Below, in pieces: positions 9,101 to 17,368 of a stretch of 20,000 nucleotides of DNA. A model generated the notes under the pieces. It was not told where the DNA came from, did not search any database, and was given only the letters and a program-made list of their open reading frames with translations. How positions within the stretch are numbered: position 1 is the stretch's first letter; each line of letters starts with the position of its first letter. Position numbers and translations under genes: made by a program. The DNA comes from Plakobranchus ocellatus (lineage: Eukaryota; Mollusca; Gastropoda; Plakobranchidae): NCBI GenBank assembly GCA_019648995.1, contig BLXT01002468.1:2627041-2647040 (forward strand), read 5' to 3'.

Positions 9101-11676
9101 TATACTTCAGTGAGCAGACTTTGACCTTTGACTTGTTCTTCTTCCCCTTTCCCCTCCCCCCTCCCTCCTGTCTCCAGGATTGGCGTGTACATCTGGAGCA
9201 GATGCACCAGCACCACCAGGGTATTGAATCCTCCCTGACTGAGTCCCAAGTCCACCTGGACAAGCTGCAAAATGAGGTTTCACGCACACTTGAGAAGATC
9301 GCTTCTAGAGAGAAATATATCAATTCCCAGCTGGAAGGGTTGCTAGGGGCTTTCAGGCAGGCCCAGGACGCTCTTGCTGAGACTAAAGAGAAGTACAGGC
9401 AGGCCAGCGGTGGGGTCACACAGAGGTCACGCATGTTGGCTGAGGTCAGTTAAAGGTCAAATAATACATATATGTCTGTTTTCAATTATGCTTTTCTATA
9501 ATAAGTGTATTCATGTGTGTAGAAATCAATACACAAGTGGAGTAGGGTTGCAATTAAGAGAAATGTGAATCTAAATTAAATTTCTGGCATATGTGTATTA
9601 TTTTATGGTAATGATAGAACTTTTATTGCAGTGGTTATTTTCTTCAAGTGTATTTTAAAAATATCTGAATGAGAAATTTATTTAAAGGCTGATGTCATTC
9701 ACACAACCTGTGGCACCAATAAACCAAATAGGCTAGTTTTCATTATTGGCACAACCTGTTGTGTCAGAACAGAAATTCGCTAGTTTTGATTATTGACACA
9801 ACCTGTTGTGTGTACTTATTGAGACTTTGATTGTGATAAAATATTACATGTAACTTAGACAAATATATACACTTTAGACAGTGGAATCCATTTTAAGTGA
9901 ACTTCCTTTGGCAAAGTTCTTGCTTAAATTCATCACATCTTTTTTTGTCCTGAGGTGTTGACCTTAACCAGATTCTACTTCATAAAATTTATTTACTTAG
10001 AATTAATTAACAATGCCATGCATCAGGAAAAGAATTATTTGGACTGCACTGTAGGCCCTATATTTTTTTAATTCGTTTCCCTGCAGTGTGATCAGCTTGA
10101 CTTCATTTCCTAAAAAATTCGATCCTATTGAGGGTAGTAATAATTGAGCTAATTTTCAACTCCATTCATATTTTTTATAAATCTGTGATTAGGGTTACTT
10201 ATGTATGCCTTCACAGATTGATGAGACTCTGTATTAGTGGTACCTGATCCATAATTTTCAACAGCTCGTTCATGTACATGAGTGGATTCCGTTTGTTCTC
10301 TAAAACGTTTTTATGGGTTTTAAATTCGCTTGTTTTTTGTTTCCATCTGTTAAAATAAGTACATGAAAGGTCTTGTTATCTATGCATGAAAAATAGTTTT
10401 GAAATCGCTGTATGACTTAAACTCTGCTCCAATATTTCAAGTCATGGTTGCACTAGTATGTGCTGGATCTAGATCTAGCCATTCCATTCTGATGATTCAT
10501 AAAACCACATCTCCACAATAGCTATGTCTGGCCGAACGATCTCAGTAGTGTGCCTAGGCTTTTCTTTAAACAAGAAAACAGGTTGTGGGAATAGCACAAA
10601 CAAGCTGATTTTCATTATTGGGTGAACAAGTTCTGCCAATAACTCAAAAGGACGGGCTTTTCATTATGGAGACAACAGGTTGTGCAAATTACTCAAAAAG
10701 CGGGTTTTTCCATTATTGGGACAATAATAATGGTTGTGCAAATAATCACTTCCTAACATCCCTTTTTTAAAAGCATCTCACCATGTTCTGCTGTTTGTTT
10801 CCCTTGGATTTTGAGTTTGCATGCCATTAATCAAGTTATCTCTGTCTGTCATCTGATTGATTGGACTGATTTCCATCTGCAATAATCATCCCTTGTGTCT
10901 TGTTGCAGATAACAGAGGAGTTGGAGAAAGTGAAGCAAGAGATGGATGAGAGAGGCTCTAGCATGACAGATGGAGGTCAGTTGTCACACTAGTGCCACTG
11001 TACGCAACGTTTTTGTTCTAAATGCCCAATTGATCTTTCAAATTTGACAAATAACTGAGCAATTATACTAAATGAAATAGAGAAATAAAACAATTTTTCA
11101 TTGCTTATGGGGCACCTTAACTAAAATGTAAAATATTCTCTTTCCTCCTTTTGTTCTTTCTGTAAAATCAATCAAATGATTTTAAAATACTACAATTTGT
11201 GAAAGGCATTCACAATTAAGCAGTAAATAAACTTAAAGTTTACATATTGTTTTGAATGATCAATGTTTTTGAAAGTATGATCCCAATATTTTGACTGTTT
11301 TTTTGTGGCCAAACATGCAAGGATCCCTATTTTACTGTTGCACTTTTTTTTTTTTTAATCAAGACGCTAAAACCCATCGATTTTTATTTATAGTGCATTG
11401 AGTCTTTTCCAAAAAGATTCGTACAATTTTTTTTTGTTTTGATAAATTGCCCCAGCTTTTTTATTTCTTGATTGTGGATATTTTTTTTCAATTTGTTCAG
11501 CTCCTTTGGTGCGCATCAAGCAAGCCATTCAGCAACTGAAGAAAGAGTCGACACAGATGGATGTTCGCAGCGGCGTGGTCGAGCACATTTTACTACAGGC
11601 AAAGCTTAAAGACAAAACTCTACAGAACAAGCAGGTCCATTCAGGTGGTGGAGCCAGTGATGGATTTATTATATAG
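3010..11676 (+). CDS. IFT57: Intraflagellar transport protein 57 (IFT57/Hippi homologue), complete, 10 coding exons
   Basis: IFT57 is a subunit of the peripheral IFT-B (IFT-B2) complex that carries cargo along the ciliary axoneme; it pairs with IFT38 and contacts the IFT20/IFT54 and IFT172 arm. Coding exons: 3010-3182, 4122-4230, 4588-4641, 5056-5174, 6108-6204, 7875-7952, 8440-8559, 9178-9444, 10909-10975, 11501-11676. They sum to 1260 nt, or 419 residues plus TAG, close to the roughly 430 of vertebrates, and all introns are GT-AG with matching phases. Domains: a Gly/Asp/Glu-rich N-terminus (1-23); a calponin-homology-like fold (about 24-155) with HYFALQTNPGEQFYM, FEQPQEYDDPNATISSIL and DFPPSKLKQGWGEH; an acidic linker (about 156-215); ESTTDAADWRLEVERVMPQL and KVTIRTDNKDWR; a C-terminal coiled coil (about 250-405) with TRTLEKI-type and SREKYIN blocks and EELEKVKQEM. 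The start was chosen as the ATG just after an acceptor. I see no frameshift or missing block, so the gene looks intact. Confidence 0.97.
3183..4121 (+). other. IFT57 intron 1
   Basis: 939 nt, AT-rich, with a 10-base T run and pyrimidine tract before the acceptor. No repeat or embedded ORF of note. Confidence 0.85.
4122..4230 (+). CDS. IFT57: IFT57 coding exon 2 (residues 58-94)
   Basis: Acceptor TTTCTATCCTCAG at 4121. Encodes HYFALQTNPGEQFYMFTSLA and AWLLRKAGRHFEQPQE, the most conserved core of the CH-like domain. Ends in phase 0 at donor GAG|GTGAGG. Confidence 0.95.
4231..4587 (+). other. IFT57 intron 2
   Basis: 357 nt, T-rich, with a short TG run near 4507-4522. Nothing else recognised. 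Confidence 0.85.
4588..4641 (+). CDS. IFT57: IFT57 coding exon 3 (residues 95-112)
   Basis: A small 54-nt exon, YDDPNATISSILDEVRKY, between acceptor TTCTACCAG and consensus donor TAT|GTAAGTG. Both flanking introns are phase 0, so skipping it would keep the frame but remove the conserved YDDPNATIS block. Confidence 0.93.
4642..5055 (+). other. IFT57 intron 3
   Basis: 414 nt. Contains a single AGATCTAGAT patch near 4962. No other structure seen. Confidence 0.85.
5056..5174 (+). CDS. IFT57: IFT57 coding exon 4 (residues 113-152, split codon)
   Basis: Acceptor TGTTGCAG. Encodes GHPIDFPPSKLKQGWGEHAI followed by YILDRLADEALRSINFSWLR, the end of the CH-like domain. Ends in phase 2 at donor CAG|GTAGTT, splitting an Arg codon. 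Confidence 0.95.
5175..6107 (+). other. IFT57 intron 4, with CT-rich tract and hairpin
   Basis: 933 nt. It opens with a 70-base pyrimidine-rich CT tract (about 5189-5259) and carries the hairpin and tandem duplication at 5823-5981, listed separately. The rest is plain AT-rich intron. Confidence 0.85.
5823..5981. repeat. Long perfect-arm hairpin with a duplicated 3' arm
   Basis: The arm at 5840-5868 (29 bp, starting CCACTGGGTGTTGAACATAA) is the exact reverse complement of 5898-5926. The segment 5878-5923 is then repeated exactly at 5927-5972 (46 bp, period 49), giving a second complementary arm at 5947-5972. The outermost 10 bases, GTATGGGCTC (5823-5832) and GAGCCCATAC (5972-5981), are also exact reverse complements. 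So there was one symmetric hairpin whose right arm was later tandem-duplicated; no mismatch has accumulated, so the duplication looks recent. It lies in intron 4 and may be a foldback/MITE insertion. Confidence 0.9.
6108..6204 (+). CDS. IFT57: IFT57 coding exon 5 (residues 152-184)
   Basis: Acceptor TTCCTCTCACAG. Encodes PQYPEEEMDEEHVVEDDSEL and TLNEIEKSMAIG, an acidic stretch corresponding to the conserved EDDxELTLN block. Phase 0 donor GGG|GTAAGA; the exon end is set by the codon frame. Confidence 0.93.
6205..7874 (+). other. IFT57 intron 5, the longest, with a GC-richer repeat block
   Basis: 1670 nt. Contains a GC-richer insertion-like block at about 6530-6800 (listed separately). Another stretch at about 7255-7480 (AGCCACGAGCGCTC, CTCAGCCGCAAG) differs in base use from ordinary intron and may be an old unclassified repeat. 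Otherwise AT-rich. Confidence 0.8.
6530..6800. repeat. Interspersed-repeat-like block with inverted repeat (SINE/MITE candidate)
   Basis: An island of balanced base composition in an AT-rich intron. GATCCCATAGGGGTGACAG (6644-6662) and CTGTGACACCTACGGGATC (6692-6710) are reverse complements with three mismatches. Between them lie a perfect 12-bp palindrome, AAAAGGCCTTTT (6663-6674), and two direct copies of GCGGATCC (6641 and 6686). Flanking sequence such as CCACGGGAAATGCC is also unlike intron. This looks like a non-autonomous transposable element copy, but I cannot name the family or fix its ends. Confidence 0.5.
7875..7952 (+). CDS. IFT57: IFT57 coding exon 6 (residues 185-210), acidic linker
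   Basis: Acceptor TTTCTATTAG (TAG rather than CAG). Encodes SSDVEDADDDEPMLDLEGMK then RLNQGK, a disordered acidic linker and the least conserved part of IFT57. 78 nt with phase 0 at both ends, so it could be a frame-neutral cassette exon. Donor AAG|GTAAGA. Confidence 0.88.
7953..8439 (+). other. IFT57 intron 6
   Basis: 487 nt, AT-rich with a 12-base T run near 8288. Nothing else seen. Confidence 0.85.
8440..8559 (+). CDS. IFT57: IFT57 coding exon 7 (residues 211-250)
   Basis: Acceptor CTGCTTTCAG. Encodes TFESGKPEEILESTTDAADW and RLEVERVMPQLKVTIRTDNK, nearly identical to the vertebrate block. Donor AAG|GTCAGG, phase 0. Confidence 0.96.
8560..9177 (+). other. IFT57 intron 7
   Basis: 618 nt with an 18-base T run at about 8805-8822 and a C/T tract leading into the exon 8 acceptor. 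No other structure. Confidence 0.85.
9178..9444 (+). CDS. IFT57: IFT57 coding exon 8 (residues 251-339), coiled coil
   Basis: The largest exon, after a strong pyrimidine tract (CCCCCCTCCCTCCTGTCTCCAG). Encodes DWRVHLEQMHQHHQGIES, then heptad-rich sequence with RTLEKIASREKYINSQLE and GGVTQRSRMLAE: the coiled coil that mediates IFT-B2 contacts. Base composition is clearly more GC-rich than the introns. Donor GAG|GTCAGT. Confidence 0.96.
9702..9810 (+). repeat. 48-bp minisatellite, cluster A (about 2.3 units)
   Basis: CACAACCTGT recurs at 9702, 9750 and 9797 (periods 48 and 47), each time preceded or followed by the TAGTTTT-ATTATTG segment. The unit contains CACAACCTGTTGTG, itself a short inverted repeat (CACAAC/GTTGTG). 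Confidence 0.75.
10577..10745 (+). repeat. 48-bp minisatellite, cluster B (about 3.5 diverged units)
   Basis: Units with GGTTGTG at 10581, 10679 and 10732 and a diverged CAAGTTCTG copy at 10628, spaced 47-53 bp. Each carries TTTTCATTATTGG-type and AACTCAAAA-type segments. The TTTTCATTATTGG core is shared with cluster A in the same orientation, so the two clusters are one family split by about 770 bp. Confidence 0.65.
10909..10975 (+). CDS. IFT57: IFT57 coding exon 9 (residues 340-362, split codon)
   Basis: Acceptor CTTGTTGCAG. Encodes ITEELEKVKQEMDERGSSMT then DG, a near-invariant coiled-coil segment. Ends in phase 1 (G|CT, Ala 362) at donor GAG|GTCAGT. Confidence 0.95.
10976..11500 (+). other. 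IFT57 intron 9
   Basis: 525 nt, AT-rich, several T runs (near 11346-11357 and 11428-11436). Nothing else recognised. Confidence 0.85.
11501..11676 (+). CDS. IFT57: IFT57 coding exon 10 (residues 362-419 and stop)
   Basis: Acceptor ATTTGTTCAG. Encodes APLVRIKQAIQQLKKESTQM, then the VEHILLQAKLKDK block, then the tail VHSGGGASDGFII and TAG. The tail lines up with vertebrate IFT57 by a shared His and a terminal Gly-Phe, so the end is probably genuine although it sits next to a decayed tandem repeat. Confidence 0.93.
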
Positions 11677-11728
11677 TGGGCGTTCTCAAGGTAGAGAAGC
11701 TCGGGGAGGGTCTCAAGGCTAGTGTTAA

Positions 11729-12000
11729 TTCAGGGAAAAGCGCCATCTGTGGGTATACTACAACAAAAATTTTAGGATTTTGGGGCTCATCAAAAGTCCC
11801 AGGCCTGGGGACAAATTCAGGAAAATGGACCCACTTGTGCGTATGTTACAAAAGGGATTATAGGGTCATAGGGCTCAGGGATGGTTGAAGGGCAAGATAT
11901 AGGTGTAGGAAAATGGATTATCATATGAACGTATTAGAGCTGCAATTTTCAAGGGCCTTTAGGGCTTAGAGGCTGTTATAGAGCAATTATTGAATTGAAG
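11729..12000 (+). repeat. Decayed tandem repeat (unit about 88 bp) in the IFT57 3' UTR
   Basis: Units begin TTCAGGGAAAAGCGCCATCT (11729), TTCAGGAAAATGGACCCACT (11816) and TGTAGGAAAATGGATTATCA (11904), and a fourth begins TTCAGGGAATTGAT at 12001; spacings are 87, 88 and 97. Shared internal marks include GTGGGTATACTACAA versus GTGCGTATGTTACAA and a TTAGGGCTTAG-like block. A weaker unit may start at 11640 inside the last codons of IFT57. Divergence is substantial, so this is an old minisatellite or satellite fragment. Confidence 0.55.
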
Positions 12001-12127
12001 TTCAGGGAATTGATTGCCAAGTAGATGAATCTTACAGTAAAGCTCAAGAGGTGTATTGGTATGTCTAGGGATATAAATTTAACACTTGAGCACATTTGGT
12101 GCTATAATTTGTTCAGGATACCGGCAA

Positions 12128-12133
12128 AATAAA
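12128..12133 (+). terminator. Candidate IFT57 poly(A) signal AATAAA
   Basis: AATAAA 452 nt after the stop codon, inside an A-rich stretch. It is followed about 40-60 nt later by a GT-rich segment (GATGGGTTGGCAGGCTG), the normal arrangement of a cleavage site. A second AATAAA at 12417-12422 is the alternative. Confidence 0.4.
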
Positions 12134-14163
12134 AAAAAAGAAAAAATGCACAAGCTCTAGTTATTGAATTTTGATGGGTTGGCAGGCTGTCAGGGGGATG
12201 GAAGGAAGTGATAGTGTATTTTAGGAAACTTTCTTGAAAGAGAAAAATATAAAGCAAAAAGTATGTGAACAAGTCAATACACTTGTATTCCTTAAGAGAG
12301 AATTGCTACTGGTATTGAGTAGAAATTGTGTGGTCGAGTAAATGTGAACTTTACTATCACTGAGTAGAAAGTAGTCAGAGGATATTTTGTTTACTCTACC
12401 AAATTAATGGAATGCAAATAAATAATCCAGTACTTTTTTCCAGTACTCTTAGTCACTCCTGGAATTATGAGCGTTAAATATTTGATTTTTAAATTGTTAT
12501 GCCTTTTCTTTGCTAGAAAAACAATGATCTGTGATATATTATTAAATGTTCCATAATACTATTGTGCTGCATTGTTTTTCTTCACTTCTATGTAAGATTT
12601 TTGTCTTGCCTATGTTTAAAGATCCAAATACTTGTGTTTGCTTTTTTCTTTTTCATCTTTTTTTCTTTATCCTTTTAAAAAGTATCACATGGTTTGTTCT
12701 TTTTCATGTTTCGTTGAATGGTTTTTCTCTCTCCAAATGATTCTTCATAGTGCTAAATGGATATGAATATCCTTCAAGTCAGAATGAATCCTTAGTTAAT
12801 GGAGTGGAATAGACAAGCTTAAGAAGGGCAGCCAGCAATTATGAAAGGGCAATGAGAAGCAAGAAAAATCAAATAGAAATGTGTATCACTTATCATAAAT
12901 TGAATAGCAAGTGGTTTTTGACATGAAAAATGTAAGGGGTTGTAAGTTAGCATATTTGGAGTGTACAAAGAAAATGATAATTATCGGCAGTGAACAAAGA
13001 AATTGCATTGCTTGTCAGACAGCTATTAACTGTTCAAACGACAGAGCGGCTCTTTTCTTCTATCTGTTCTAGACCAACTGTGGTATTTGTTTGGTCAAGG
13101 TGACTTAAATGAACAAAATGAAATCCCCTACTAAGTGTGCATAGAATCCTCACCTCAGATTGGAAATTATTTGTTGTTTTAAAGCTAGAGTTGACTTTAA
13201 CCATTGAAGAAAAGCAAAGAAAAAGAAATAATGGAGCATCCATAAGGGTCTTACTTTAAAGCAAGAATTTCCATTAAGAGAGTTGATCTTAATATGATTT
13301 CACTGTACTATTCATTTAATTTCTCATAAAATGAGCGAAGGTTCTAATTTGATTTGAATATTTAATATATTAAAAAGAGGTGCTATGATTGTAAAGTCTA
13401 GCTAGGAAATTGCACAATTAATCTCGTTTTGGGTAGCTTAGATTTGAAATGAATTCAGACAACATAACCCGACTTTTAAAAACAAATTATCAATAACCAT
13501 CTTTGGTTGTCAGTGAAATTATTTTGGCTTAAATAGTAAAATAGTGATAACACTAATCATAAAATAATCAGTCTTACTGAATTCATTTAGATACGTAGAA
13601 TGTAGTGTGTTACTTGACAGCCTGAGAAAGAGTGGAGGAAATTGGTTAATGTTAGATCTTCAGAGGCACACCAAAGGACAGCTGACCCACGGCAGCAATG
13701 ATGATTACTAAGGGTACCTGTCCTTTCATTTGAAAATATAGTTGTGGTTAACATAATTTTAAACATCCGAAATTGATTAAATGTAGAGAAATTGAGCAGC
13801 TTAATCGAGGATGTTAGGAAGTTCTTAGGAAGTTCAAGATAGGTTAGAGGTTCATAAGAAATTACTATTAAAATAGATTCCTTGTGTGATGATAAACGGC
13901 TAAAGCTATAGTTCATGTTTTTATAGTTCTCATGTTCACATTATAAACATTTATACGCACTAGCTCACATACAAAGTACTCTGTGAAGGGCGCACAACTC
14001 CACAAACTGCAGAACCATGTTTCTCGAGACGTTTTAGTAAACTCAAATGTGAGTATGAAATTCCACTAAATTCATTCAAAGGCCGTGAAACAATCAGACA
14101 ACAAAAATGGACACCTAAAAACTGATAACGTTAACACTGGGTTTAAAAAGGATCACGCATCTA
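12134..14163. other. Intergenic spacer downstream of IFT57, no gene seen
   Basis: About 2 kb of AT-rich DNA. The ORFs on either strand are short, Phe/Ser/Leu-rich and without recognisable motifs. It may include the end of a longer IFT57 3' UTR if the second poly(A) signal is used. A segment around 13975-14010 (GGGCGCACAACTCCACAAAC) vaguely resembles the terminal repeat of the neighbouring transposon. Confidence 0.5.
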
Positions 14164-15430
14164 GGGGCGGGTAACTCCTGATTTGCGTGTGATACTAATC
14201 TGAAATTTAATCCTTGTAGCGAAAGTGACAAAGCAGTAATCGAAGCCTGCCTTGCCTTAAAAACGATGAAAAGAGACTAGACTTGTGAGAGAATTTCTTC
14301 ATAAAAACTGGACCAAAAGTTCAATTAACAGACTCATCCAGAAAAATTAATAAAGCGGCTTCTTCTGAGAGGAGAGAAGGAAATGCATTACAGCAGTAAT
14401 AGACAAGAACAGACAACATGCAGAAGAATGCACTCAGTCACTGGAAAACAGACTAGATAAACACCTATCTCAAAGAGAGATCGCCCGAAATCTGGGCGAA
14501 AATAGAAAATAGACGGCCAGTCAACCGACTTGGCAATAAACTAAAAGAAAAAGCCATTAAAAGGAATGATGACAGGGTGTGACAAAAAAGAAAATTTAAA
14601 AGCCAGAGGACGAAACCTTCTCGATCGTTACAAAACTAATGATCTTCATCGCATCACTTTCACTGACGAGTAAGACTTCACTTCAGAAGTTGTGTGTGGC
14701 TTTCATAAAAATGAAATTCCGCTTAACCTACTACACCACCAAACGTGAAGATTTTCACACATATTAATGGTGTCTGCCGAAGTTATCTTGGAATGGAATA
14801 ACAAATATTCATTTTCTTGATACCAGCCGAACAAAAGTAAATACGAAAGTTCACGTCAGTCTGCTAGAAAAATACAGACTGCAGACGTCTATACCCTGAA
14901 AACAACAACTTTTTTTTTTCAAGAAAATGGGGCAACATCTCATTCTAACTTGGTCACACAAAAATAATTATTTTCAGAATAAAACACCAGAGTTTATACA
15001 AAAAAAAACAAAAACAAAAAAAAAACCGACCAATCCCCACAAGCATCCGATTTGAATGCAATGGATTACTCAATTTGGGATTCATTGTCTCAAAAAGAAT
15101 ACTGTGATAGGCAAGAAAAATTCGAAGAAGAACAATTAAAACGAAAAATTCAAGAGTGCTGGAATCAGATTACCTTTAAATAAATCAGAAAATCCATCAC
15201 CTTCTGGAAAAAAGAGACTCAAGACTCCCCATAATGAAGATTGATTGACCACATACGACTTGAGTCCGGTGAGTAGAAATAATTTTTCCTGATGATATTA
15301 AAAATTTGAGGCATCCGTCCCTATCCCAGAACCACCGACAGAAACTATTGAACTTTCGTACAAACATTTATTCTATATAGAGAATAATGTTCGGGGAGAA
15401 CCGAAGTTTCAGCACGAAGTTATCCGCCCT
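14164..15430 (+). mobile_element. Dead Tc1/mariner-superfamily DNA transposon
   Basis: The ends carry imperfect terminal inverted repeats: GGGCGGGTAACTCC at 14165-14178 and GAAGTTATCCGCCC at 15416-15429, which pair at 12 of 14 positions with only transition mismatches. The span of 1.27 kb is typical of this superfamily, and the transposase remnant lies between them in the + orientation. A TA dinucleotide (14162-14163) flanks the left end; a clean right-hand TA is not visible. The transposase evidence is strong, the exact ends are inferred. Confidence 0.6.
14381..15240 (+). pseudogene. Tc1/mariner transposase remnant, frameshifted and with stops
   Basis: Encoded the enzyme that cuts and pastes the element. 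Recognisable pieces: a helix-turn-helix-like LSQREIARNLGENRK at about 14465-14509; the first catalytic motif HRITFTDE (D at 14665-14667), followed by a stop; a decayed second motif FFQENGATSH (about 14911-14943), where the catalytic Asp of the family motif QDGA is now Asn (14926-14928); and the third motif SDLNAMDYSIWDSL (D at 15049-15051). A C-terminal IRKSITFWKKRLKT block ends near 15220. The three catalytic motifs share one frame, but the N-terminal helix is in another, and several in-frame stops are present. A-rich insertions near 15000-15025 lengthen the gap between the second and third motifs. It is not functional. The family within the superfamily (mariner or maT type) is not resolved. 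Confidence 0.8.
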
Positions 15431-15462
15431 TGAAGTTGGGCGCGTTTTTCTGCCCCATTCGA

Positions 15463-15509
15463 TGTGTGTGTGTGTTTGTGTATGTGTGTGTGTGTGTGTT
15501 TGTGTGTGT
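15463..15509. repeat. TG microsatellite
   Basis: An interrupted (TG)n run of about 47 bases, with TTTG and TATG interruptions, starting about 33 bases after the proposed right end of the Tc1/mariner element. Confidence 0.9.
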
Positions 15510-16500
15510 ATTTACTAGACTACTATCCATTCATCATCTTACTCTTAACATGAACGTTCGGATGAGAAATTAAATCTCTCCTTCCATTCCAAATTTTTTC
15601 GTCTTCTTTTACCCAAATACCCATCGTTAACACTAACATTTTCAGGGTTTTGTTTTTAAGATGTTATAAGTCTGTTTCTCTAAATATGCTTTTTTTTATT
15701 TGTCTCCATGTTTAATTAAATCATTACGTTCTTTTAAAATCATCAGACGAAGGAAAATTTTTAAGGGCGGTCTCAAAATTATTGTTGATTAGTGCAGCAA
15801 CGCCAAGAGCTAAAGGGGCAGAAGCTCCTGGCATGCAGCGATAGAATTGAGAGTAAAGATGAAAATGCTCATCTAATATAATCGTATTTTCTCAATGAAG
15901 TACCAGTCTTAATGTTGTTTATCACATACATGTGTTCACAATGCTTCTGTTTCGTTTTTTCTTAAGGAATGATAAAATAACAAGTCTCAACGTTAAATTA
16001 TGAAATGATAACAGAGAGCAAAAGAACTTGGCATGTAATTTTTTTTAATGAAGCAAAATCCATTCTACGGTATATCTGAATGAATAAAAGAAAAAAACGT
16101 ATTTTATCTGTAATTCATGTCATTTTTTGTAAACATGTATGATTTCGAAAAAATAATGAATGAATGGTGATTCACAATTAATTTGAACTAAGCGGGGGCT
16201 AATGCATATTTTCGAATTATATGTAAGTTTGTTTTATCGAGCATACAAACCATATAAGAGAGGAAGAGAGTTTGTTTCATCACAGAATTAAGAGAACCGC
16301 ATTTATCATATATTCTATTCAGAATGTCGTTGATATTATCATGGGCTTACTAGGAGATTGTAAGATTTCCCCTAACCTTGTGCCATTAATTATCAAACTA
16401 GCTTGAAATCGCCGCTTACTATTTTTTATTGCGTTTGCCCTCTCCATATTACACCAATAACATGTAAAATGCAAAACAAATTGTTGAGTTACAGATTATG

Positions 16501-16504
<4 letters not shown>
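15510..16504. other. Intergenic spacer, no gene seen
   Basis: AT-rich. A less AT-biased pocket at about 15765-15850 (AGTGCAGCAACGCCAAGAGC and following) may be a fragment of an old repeat, but I cannot classify it. Confidence 0.5.

Positions 16505-16580
<76 letters not shown>
16505..16580. repeat. TA microsatellite, 38 uninterrupted units
   Basis: A perfect (TA)38 run of 76 bases. Such tracts are self-complementary and highly polymorphic in length, so the length given depends on assembly accuracy. Confidence 0.97.
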
Positions 16581-16583
<3 letters not shown>

Positions 16584-17161
16584 CGATGAACTATGCACAG
16601 TTCAAAGATTCTTTCAAACACTAATGAAGTGCTATAAAATTCTGGATTAAGCTTATCAGATCAGACAAAACTAATTATTTACATTTTACAATTATTTTCA
16701 AAATGAATCTAAACTTGCTTTTAAAAAAGTGAATTTCATAGAATTGGTAGATGAACATGTATGAAAACAAAACCCACAAAAATAATACTATTCAACAATA
16801 ACACAGATGATAATATTGCAGGTTCTTACTAAAGTCAAGAAAATTGGAGTTTTCCACCCAGTGTAAAAGACGGAACCTGAACTCTAGTGAAGGCTTTTAG
16901 GCCTAGGCCTATCTGTTTCTTATGTAGACTTGCCGACCTACAACACCACCGGCGTTGTGACAGAGAATGAAAGACACCACTAACTTTATGTGTACGTACG
17001 TACTTCTACAAGAAACACCCTTTTTTTTTCAGATCAATAGGCCTATCATCATAATAGTAAATGTCTAGGAATTTAAACCTTTTAAATAGCACACAGCATT
17101 TAATAAATAAAATGTAACACTGTAGTTCGATTGATTGGGTATAATTAATACGGTGACAAGG
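16581..17161. other. Intergenic spacer, no gene seen
   Basis: AT-rich, with a perfect 14-bp palindrome TAGGCCTAGGCCTA (16898-16911) and a GTACGTACGTAC run (16992-17003). The right part may include more decayed LINE sequence upstream of the recognisable tail. Confidence 0.5.
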
Positions 17162-17368
17162 ACTGACGTTCTGTCAAAGATCATCTTACACGATTCTGTC
17201 TAAGGAGGAATTTAAAAAGGCAGGCAGGAAAAAAGATGGGACAACATCGTGGAATGGACTCAAGGCAGACTGTATCCCAACTCAAAGTTCTCGTCCACGA
17301 CGTCAGATATCCGTAAAACTTTTGGTACAGTATTTGGTGGCTCATTAGAGCTAACGGATTCACAATAA
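17162..17368 (+). pseudogene. C-terminal tail of a non-LTR retrotransposon (LINE) reverse transcriptase, decayed
   Basis: In one frame from 17162 the sequence reads TDVLSKIILHDSV, stop, GGI, stop, then KGRQEKRWDNIVEWTQGRL and on to a TAA at 17366-17368. The arrangement VLSKxIL...GG...KGRQxKRWxDNIxEWT is the well-known signature of the C-terminal end of LINE ORF2 proteins, which copy RNA into DNA during retrotransposition. Two in-frame stops and a missing residue in the RW-DNI block show it is dead. The rest of the reverse transcriptase is not visible upstream, as expected for a 5'-truncated copy. AATAAAA directly follows the stop. The clade cannot be assigned from so short a tail. Confidence 0.7.

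Larger units (their letters stand above)
9445..10908 (+). other. IFT57 intron 8, with two minisatellite clusters
   Basis: 1464 nt. Holds two clusters of the same repeat of about 48 bp at 9702-9810 and 10577-10745 (listed separately) and a GATCTAGATCTAG patch at 10468-10480. The rest is AT-rich intron. Confidence 0.85.

Noticed and set aside
9012-9434. 140-codon open frame on the minus strand
   Set aside because: It is the antisense shadow of IFT57 exon 8; the + strand frame gives a near-perfect IFT57 coiled coil, and the antisense product is Cys/Trp/Ser-rich without motifs.
13034-13916. Minus-strand ORFs of 69 and 109 codons
   Set aside because: Composition follows the AT-rich spacer, with no motif, no plausible splice sites and no homology that I recognise.
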